Shown here: piece after piece, positions 14,900 to 19,711 of the stretch
How positions within the stretch are numbered: position 1 is the stretch's first letter
How the letters are laid out: each line of letters starts with the position of its first letter
Assembly (NCBI GenBank): GCA_032249615.1
Contig: JAVVHH010000069.1
Span: 1 to 19,711, forward strand
From: JAVVHH01 sp032249615
GTDB lineage: Bacteria; Pseudomonadota; Alphaproteobacteria; Acetobacterales; Acetobacteraceae
Length of the DNA: 19,711 nucleotides
Direction of reading: 5' to 3'
Made by a program: the position numbers and the translations under genes
Notes under the pieces: model-generated
The model's input: only the letters and a program-made list of their open reading frames with translations
The model's database searches: none
Told to the model about the DNA's origin: nothing

Positions 14900-15751
14900 A
14901 TGCGATCGTTCCCTCGGTCGGCGCAATGCGGCGCGGGGGGCAAATTGGGTCAGAGCAAAACCGCCGGAGACGACCTGGTCGACGCTTTGCGCGGCGTTTC
15001 GACCGCCACGCTGACAACACTGATGTTCAAGCAGAACCTGCGGAACGTCTGGCTGCGGGGGACGCGCCCGCTGCAGCCGGGTCAGGCGCGCGTCGCCGGC
15101 CGCGCTTTCACCATGCGCTTCATCCCCGCCCGCGAAGACCTCGCAACCCCCGCCGCGTGGTCGTCTCCGATCTCGACCCGGACGGCCGTGGAAGCGATGC
15201 CGCCGGGCTGCATCGCTGTGATCGCGTCGGCCGGCTGCACCGATGCCGGGGTCTACGGCGACATCCTTTGCGCCCGCATGCGCCAGCGCGGCGTGGCAGC
15301 CCTGGTGACCGATGGGGTGGTGCGCGATGCGGAGGGCATCGCGGCCACCGGGTTGCCGATCTGGGCCCAAGGCGTCGCCGCACCCCCGGCGGTCACCGGC
15401 ATGACCTTCGTCAATTGGCAGGAGCCGATCGGCTGCGGCGGCGTGGCCATCTACCCGGACGACCTCATCGTCGCCGATGGAGATGGCGCGATCGTCGTGC
15501 CACAGGCTCTGGCCGCTGCCTTGGTGCCCCCGGCGCTGGAGCAAGAGCATCTGGAGGCTTGGATCCTCGCGGAAGTGCTGGGCGGGGCGGCACTCTCGGG
15601 CCTCTACCCGCCTGACGCCGAGAGCCTGGCGCGCTACCGCCGTTCAGCCGAGGCTGCGCCACAGCAACTCGGCCCCGAGCGTGAGCAGCCCCGCGAGGAA
15701 GACCCGGCGGAACAACGGCCCGGACACTCGTCGCCGAACGACGCCGCCTAG
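14900..15751 (+). CDS. RraA-like / 4-hydroxy-4-methyl-2-oxoglutarate aldolase family protein
   Basis: The 283-residue product contains hallmark RraA-superfamily segments: VSTATLTTLMFKQ, GRAFTMRFIPAREDL, GDILCARMRQRGVAALVTDG with VVRD at 140-143 (the Arg-Asp pair that binds substrate and metal in HMG aldolase), and GCGGVAIYPDDLIVADGDGA. Relatives are either class II pyruvate aldolases (4-hydroxy-4-methyl-2-oxoglutarate / oxaloacetate decarboxylase activity) or, in E. coli RraA, a binder of RNase E. This longer form with the VVRD motif is more likely metabolic. ATG 14900 has no ribosome site; TTG 14945, preceded by six Gs, would give a start closer to family length. Family-like sequence ends near ARYRRSAEAAP, after which about 30 hydrophilic residues run antisense into the TauE gene, overlapping it by 108 bases. 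Confidence 0.85.
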   Translation: MRSFPRSAQCGAGGKLGQSKTAGDDLVDALRGVSTATLTTLMFKQNLRNVWLRGTRPLQPGQARVAGRAFTMRFIPAREDLATPAAWSSPISTRTAVEAMPPGCIAVIASAGCTDAGVYGDILCARMRQRGVAALVTDGVVRDAEGIAATGLPIWAQGVAAPPAVTGMTFVNWQEPIGCGGVAIYPDDLIVADGDGAIVVPQALAAALVPPALEQEHLEAWILAEVLGGAALSGLYPPDAESLARYRRSAEAAPQQLGPEREQPREEDPAEQRPGHSSPNDAA

Positions 15752-16390
15752 CCACATGCCCGCGAGGGCAGGGACCAGCGCCGTGACGGAGGTGGCCGCC
15801 AGATCGGCCTGCAGGGCACCGTGCCACGCCAGCCCGGCGGCGAGCGCCACGGTGGAGACCGTGAAGGACAGTCCGAGCGCCTGCACCAGATCGTCGCGTT
15901 CTAGACCGAGCGCGCTGATATAGGGAACGGCGGGGATGACGAAGGTGCCCGTCGCGCCCGTGATCAAGCCGGTCGTCACGCCGACCAGCGGACTTGCCCA
16001 ACGCTCCGTGAGCGGCCGCACGCCGAACGCCACTTTCGACAATCCGATAGCCGCGTAGACCACCAGCGCGGCCCCGAGCCCGGCGGTGGCGGCCGGACCC
16101 GCCGCCCCGGCGATGAGCCCCGCCCCGGCCACCGTGCCGATCGCGACGCCAGCGAGCAGCGTGGAGAGGCGGCGAAGCAGCGGCCGCAGGCCGGGACCCT
16201 CGAGAAGCTGCCAGATATTGGTGACGAAGGCCGGGATCAGCAGCAGGGACGCGGCCTTGGCAGGCGGCATGAAGAGCCCGAGCAGACCCATCGCCACCGT
16301 CGGCAGCCCCAAGCCGACGACTCCCTTGATCAGCCCCGCCAGGATAAAGGTCGCCGCGATCGGCAGGAGAGACTTCAACGGCTCAGTCAT
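15644..16390 (-). CDS. TauE/SafE family permease (sulfite/organic anion exporter type)
   Basis: The 248-residue inner-membrane protein has about eight hydrophobic helices. It begins with the family-typical GLIKGVVGLGLPTVAMGLL and has the repeat-half counterpart TGLITGATGTFVIPAVPYI near residue 140. TauE/SafE proteins are proposed to export sulfite, sulfoacetate or other small organic anions produced during catabolism; this particular substrate is unknown. It starts at ATG 16390 with only a weak G-rich upstream sequence, 83 bases from the divergent binding-protein gene, so the two probably share a control region. The last 36 codons overlap the 3' end of the convergent rraA-like gene. Confidence 0.88.
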   Translation of the reverse strand: MTEPLKSLLPIAATFILAGLIKGVVGLGLPTVAMGLLGLFMPPAKAASLLLIPAFVTNIWQLLEGPGLRPLLRRLSTLLAGVAIGTVAGAGLIAGAAGPAATAGLGAALVVYAAIGLSKVAFGVRPLTERWASPLVGVTTGLITGATGTFVIPAVPYISALGLERDDLVQALGLSFTVSTVALAAGLAWHGALQADLAATSVTALVPALAGMWLGGVVRRRVSGPLFRRVFLAGLLTLGAELLWRSLG

Positions 16391-16473
16391 CCCGTCCCGA
16401 TCGCACGCCCATGCGGCCCTTTGAAGCCTGGGCGCAATCCTCTAGCCTCCCGGCAAAACGCTGGGAGACCGTC

Positions 16474-17667
16474 ATGAACAAGTATCTGAGCGCCGCCTGC
16501 GCTGCCTCGCTGGCCATTTCCCCCGCCTTCGCCGCGAACGACACCGTCAAGATCGGCGTGCTCGGAGACATGTCGGGGGTCTATGCCGACGGCTTCAGCG
16601 GGCGGGGCGCGGTCGCCGCAGTGAAGATGGCTGTCGAGGATTTCGGCGGCAGCGTCTTGGGCCACCCGATCGAGGTGCTGACGGCGGACCATCAGAACAA
16701 GCCGGATGTCGGCTCGGCAGTCGCCCGCAAATGGGCCGACGAGGACGGCGTGACCATGATCGCCGACCTCACCAACTCGGCGGTGGCGCTCGCGGTGCAG
16801 AAAGCCGCCTCCGACAAGCGCGTCATCACCATGACCACGGGCGGCGCCACCGCGGACCTCACCGGCAAAGCCTGCACGAGGTACGGCATCCACTACGGCT
16901 ACGACACGAATGCGCTGGCCGTCGGCACGGCGACGGCGGTCGTCAAAGGCGGCGGCAAGAGCTGGTATTTCATCACGGCGGACTACACGTTCGGCCACAC
17001 GCTCGAGGCCACCACGGCCGAAACCGTCAAGCGCCTCGGTGGCACCGTGCTCGGCTCGTCCGACGCCCCCCTCGCGACGACCGACTTCTCGTCCTACCTC
17101 CTCGCCGCCCAATCGTCGGGCGCCCAGGTCATCGGCCTGGCCAACGCCGGCACCGACACGATCAACTCGATCAAGCAGGCGCACGAATTCGGCCTGACGA
17201 CGGGCGGCGCGAAACTCGCCGGCATGCTGGTGCTGATCTCCGACGTCAAAAGCCTCGGCACCGACGTCGCCAAGGGTCTGCAATTCACCGTCGGCTGGTA
17301 TTGGAACAGCGACGACGCGTCCCGTGCCTGGACGGAGCGCTTCGAGAAAGCCTCCGGCAACGCCGCTCCAACCTTCCCGCACGCGGCGGACTACTCGCTC
17401 ACCATGGCATATCTGAACGCGGTGAAAGCGGTCGGCTCGACCGACCCGGACAAGGTGCGCGAGCAGCTTGGCAAGCAGCCGATCAACGATTTCTTCGCCC
17501 GCGGGGGCCACATCCGCCCTGATGGGCTCCTCGAGCACGAAATGTATCTGTTGAAGGTCAAGAGCGCGCCCGCCGACTCCTGGGATGTCGCCTCGGTCGA
17601 GGAGACGATTTCCGGCAAGGACGCCTACGCTCCCCTCGGTACCACCGGCTGTCCGTTGGTGAAGTAG
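16474..17667 (+). CDS. ABC transporter periplasmic binding protein, Leu/Ile/Val type (Peripla_BP_6)
   Basis: The 397-residue product has a signal peptide (MNKYLSAACAASLAISPAFA, cleavage before AND). The mature sequence opens with VKIGVLGDMSGVYADGFSG, the typical first strand and ligand loop of type I LIV-binding proteins. It also has ADHQNKPDVGSAVARKW, TMTTGGATADLTG and the SWYFITADYTFGHT central segment. Such proteins capture amino acids, amides or aromatic/short-chain acids for a HAAT-type ABC importer. No permease or ATPase genes are visible in the window, so it is an orphan here or its partners lie elsewhere. ATG 16474 follows GGGAG by 6 bases; the in-frame ATG at 16411 would add 21 residues in front of the signal peptide and is rejected. 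Its stop is one base from the convergent enoyl-CoA hydratase stop. Confidence 0.93.
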   Translation: MNKYLSAACAASLAISPAFAANDTVKIGVLGDMSGVYADGFSGRGAVAAVKMAVEDFGGSVLGHPIEVLTADHQNKPDVGSAVARKWADEDGVTMIADLTNSAVALAVQKAASDKRVITMTTGGATADLTGKACTRYGIHYGYDTNALAVGTATAVVKGGGKSWYFITADYTFGHTLEATTAETVKRLGGTVLGSSDAPLATTDFSSYLLAAQSSGAQVIGLANAGTDTINSIKQAHEFGLTTGGAKLAGMLVLISDVKSLGTDVAKGLQFTVGWYWNSDDASRAWTERFEKASGNAAPTFPHAADYSLTMAYLNAVKAVGSTDPDKVREQLGKQPINDFFARGGHIRPDGLLEHEMYLLKVKSAPADSWDVASVEETISGKDAYAPLGTTGCPLVK

Positions 17668-17668
17668 T

Positions 17669-18472
17669 TCAGCCCGACTTGCGGCGAGCGCGGGTGGCCA
17701 GAAACGCCCGCATCGCCGTGACCGGTTCCGGCGTGCTATAGGCCGACGCGAAGGCGTCGACCCCGGCCGCCACGGCGGCGCGTACCGGTAGGTCCTCCCA
17801 CGAGCGGATCAGCCGTTTCTGCAGCCGCACCGCCTCCGGTTGCGCCGCCAGCACGGCGGCGACCCAGCTCTCCACCGCCTCGTCCAGCGCCGGCAGAGGC
17901 ACCGCCCGCTCGACCACCCCCCAGGCGAGAGCCGCCGCCGCGTCGAAGGTCTCGCCCAACAGAAGCATCTCGCGCGTGCGTCCCCAGCCGACCAGCATCG
18001 GCAGCAGCGCGGCCTCCACCACGGAGGGAATGCCCAGCTTGACCTCCGGCATCCCGAACACTGCATGCTCGGCCGCCACCCGCAGGTCGCAAGCCGCCGC
18101 CAACTCGAGCCCGGCGCCCAGGCAAAGCCCGTTGATGCGCGCGATCGTCGGCACCGGGATGGTGCGGATCGCGTCGCAGCAGCCATGGACCTGTAGGATG
18201 AAGACGCGTGCATCGGCCGGGCTCTCGATCGCGCTCATCTCGTTGATGTCCGCGCCACCTACAAAGGCCTTCTCGCCGCTGCCGGTCAGCACCACGGCGC
18301 GCAGCCGCGGCTCCTCGGCCAAGGCCGCCAGCGTGGCGCGCAGTTCCGTCATCAGGGCGGCGTTCATCGTGTTCAGCCGGGGGTTGTCGAGCGTGACGAA
18401 GCCGACCAGCCCGCCGCGCCGATCGTCGAGGTCGAGCCGGACTTGCCGACCGATCGCTGCTATGCCGGGCAT
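17669..18472 (-). CDS. Enoyl-CoA hydratase/isomerase (crotonase) family protein
   Basis: The 267-residue product, normal for the family, carries the crotonase motifs: LDNPRLNTMNAALMTEL near the start, AFVGGADINEM (first oxyanion-hole strand), NGLCLGAGLELAAACDLRVA with one catalytic-position Glu, and FGMPEVKLGIPSVVEAALLP with the second. Both glutamates that catalyse water addition in enoyl-CoA hydratase are therefore present, so hydratase activity is plausible. The acyl-CoA substrate cannot be told. ATG 18472 is chosen, with GAGG about 8 bases upstream. The frame stays open on the minus strand to the window edge, but that extension is antisense to the next gene. It starts 90 bases from the divergent mandelate racemase-like gene. 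Confidence 0.92.
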   Translation of the reverse strand: MPGIAAIGRQVRLDLDDRRGGLVGFVTLDNPRLNTMNAALMTELRATLAALAEEPRLRAVVLTGSGEKAFVGGADINEMSAIESPADARVFILQVHGCCDAIRTIPVPTIARINGLCLGAGLELAAACDLRVAAEHAVFGMPEVKLGIPSVVEAALLPMLVGWGRTREMLLLGETFDAAAALAWGVVERAVPLPALDEAVESWVAAVLAAQPEAVRLQKRLIRSWEDLPVRAAVAAGVDAFASAYSTPEPVTAMRAFLATRARRKSG

Positions 18473-18562
18473 ATCGTTCGCCTCGCGCCGCACATTCCGG
18501 TGCCGGGCGATACTGACCGGCGGCGGCGGCGTCAATCGCCCCGGGGATTGGGAGGACGAACA

Positions 18563-19711
18563 GTGAGGATCATCGCGATCGAAACCCTGCGCACCGAGGA
18601 GTTCGCCAACGTTCTTTGGGTGCGCGTCCATACGGATGCCGGCGTGGTCGGCCTCGGCGAGACGTTCTACGGCGCCGGCGCCGTAGAGAGCCACCTGCAT
18701 GCGACCCTCGCCGCCCGGCTGCTCGGTAAGAACCCCCTGCACATCGAGGCGCTGCATCGCGACATGCTCAACCTGCCGATGGCGCAGTCCAGCACCGGCG
18801 TCGAATACCGGGCCGCGTCGGCCGTCGACATCGCGCTGTGGGATCTGTTCGGCAAGGCGTGCGGCCAGCCGGTGCACCAGATGCTGGGCGGCCTGTGCCG
18901 GCCGAAGCAGCGCATCTACAACACCTGCGCCGGTTACGGCTATGTGCGGTCCACCAACATCAAGCCGGTCTCCACCTGGAACTTCGACGAGTCCGCCCGC
19001 CCCTATGAAGACCTCAACGGCTTCATGACCCGCGCCGACGCGGTCGCCGAAAGCCTGCTGGAGCAGGGCATCACAGCCATGAAAATCTGGCCCTTCGACC
19101 CGGCCGCCATCGCCAATGACGGCGTCCATCTCAGCAAAGACGAGTTGAAAGCCGCGCTCGCCCCGTTCGAGAAGATCCGCCGCGCCGTGGGCGACCGCAT
19201 GGAAATCATGCTGGAGTTGCACTGCCTGTGGAACCTGCCGATGGCGAAGAAGATCGCCAAATGGGTGGAGCCCTACGAGCCGACCTGGCTGGAAGACCCG
19301 ATCCGGATGAACGCCCCGGGAGCGCTGGCCGAGCTGGCCCGCTCCACCGACCTCTGGATCTGCGCCAGCGAAACCCTCGGCAGCCGCTTTCCCTACAAGG
19401 ACATGCTGGACCGCGACGCCATGAGCGTGGTGATGGCCGATCTCTGCTGGACGGGCGGGCTGACCGAGGGACGCAAGATCGCCGCGATGGCCGACACCTA
19501 CCACAAGCCGTTCGCGCCCCATGACTGCGTGGGCCCGGTCGGTTTCATTGCCGGCATCCACGCCTCGTTCAGCCAGCCCAACACGCTGATCCAGGAGAGC
19601 GTGCGCGCCTTCTACACCGGCTGGTACGCAGAACTGGTCACGACCATGCCGGTGATCGAGAACGGCTTCGTGCTGCCCATGGAAGGCCCCGGCCTCGGCA
19701 CCGAACTGCAA
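18563..19711 (+). CDS. Mandelate racemase/muconate lactonizing enzyme family, acid-sugar dehydratase-like (3' partial)
   Basis: The frame starts with GTG, preceded by GGAGGA 6 bases upstream, and stays open for 383 codons to the window end with no stop. Few residues are probably missing, since family members are about 380-410 long. It has the enolase-superfamily capping domain (VRVHTDAGVVGLGETFYGAG; ASAVDIALWDLFGKACGQP) and a barrel with metal ligands E218, E244 (WLEDP) and E270 (ASETLG), spaced 26 and 26 as in mandelate racemase and galactonate dehydratase. H220 and H320 (FAPHD) sit exactly where GalD has H185 and H285. The second-strand KxK site reads K174-I-W (MKIWPFD). These features favour an acid-sugar or related hydroxy-acid dehydratase. 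The first ligand is Glu where GalD has Asp. The substrate is not predictable. Confidence 0.88.
   Translation, partial: MRIIAIETLRTEEFANVLWVRVHTDAGVVGLGETFYGAGAVESHLHATLAARLLGKNPLHIEALHRDMLNLPMAQSSTGVEYRAASAVDIALWDLFGKACGQPVHQMLGGLCRPKQRIYNTCAGYGYVRSTNIKPVSTWNFDESARPYEDLNGFMTRADAVAESLLEQGITAMKIWPFDPAAIANDGVHLSKDELKAALAPFEKIRRAVGDRMEIMLELHCLWNLPMAKKIAKWVEPYEPTWLEDPIRMNAPGALAELARSTDLWICASETLGSRFPYKDMLDRDAMSVVMADLCWTGGLTEGRKIAAMADTYHKPFAPHDCVGPVGFIAGIHASFSQPNTLIQESVRAFYTGWYAELVTTMPVIENGFVLPMEGPGLGTELQ

Noticed and set aside
15465..16001. 178-codon minus-strand frame overlapping the TauE and rraA-like genes
   Set aside because: It is an out-of-frame, Arg/Gly/Pro-rich shadow of TauE with no family signal.
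16387..17538. 383-codon minus-strand frame opposite the periplasmic binding protein
   Set aside because: The plus strand has signal peptide, ribosome site and family motifs; the minus frame shows none.
17669..19711. A 680-residue minus-strand reading frame extending the crotonase to the window edge
   Set aside because: The part beyond 18472 is exactly antisense to the mandelate-racemase-like gene, has no family resemblance, and the crotonase has a good start at 18472. The open antisense frame is a GC-bias effect.

Overview
The window reads as a piece of chromosome from a GC-rich alphaproteobacterium. Evidence for this is strong GC bias at third codon positions, frequent GTG/TTG starts, families typical of that class (DUF1194 VWA protein, DUF4142, DUF2945, a hybrid PAS/GAF histidine kinase with an H-box common in the group) and very tight gene packing. 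Order-level placement (Rhodospirillales or Hyphomicrobiales are both plausible) cannot be settled from the sequence alone. I see no rRNA, tRNA, CRISPR array, intact insertion sequence or phage module.

Left part (1-8.7 kb), signalling, envelope and stress genes: a membrane PAS-GGDEF-EAL c-di-GMP protein; a secreted VWA (DUF1194) protein; a nickel/cobalt permease (NiCoT) overlapping a small DUF2945 gene; an ATP-grasp protein divergent from a PagL-type lipid A 3-O-deacylase; a collapsed catalase-peroxidase (katG) pseudogene in which the N-terminal part is joined directly to the C-terminal end; a secreted DUF4142 protein; and a phospholipase D/cardiolipin-synthase-like predicted lipoprotein. The only stretch over 300 bases without a gene (6451-6803) lies between the katG remnant and the DUF4142 gene and holds two dyad-symmetric elements.

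Middle (8.9-14.9 kb): a very large soluble hybrid histidine kinase (2 GAF, about 4 PAS, HisKA, HATPase, receiver), converging with an 8-base overlap on a transglutaminase-like gene that lies just downstream of a FAD-dependent amine/amino-acid oxidoreductase.

Right part (14.9-19.7 kb), which looks like an accessory catabolic region: an RraA/HMG-aldolase-like protein, a TauE/SafE permease, a branched-chain-amino-acid-type periplasmic binding protein, an enoyl-CoA hydratase family protein and a mandelate-racemase/acid-sugar dehydratase family enzyme that runs off the end of the window. These five genes strictly alternate strands, with divergent starts 83-90 bases apart and convergent ends that touch or overlap. 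They therefore share intergenic promoter regions and are not one operon. A joint role in uptake and breakdown of a carboxylic or sugar acid is an inference from families only.

The most informative observations are the multi-lesion katG remnant, the rraA-like reading frame that runs 108 bases into the antisense end of the TauE gene, the exact PagL catalytic spacing, and the GalD-like spacing of the ligands in the last gene. I found no convincing evidence of a wholly new system.
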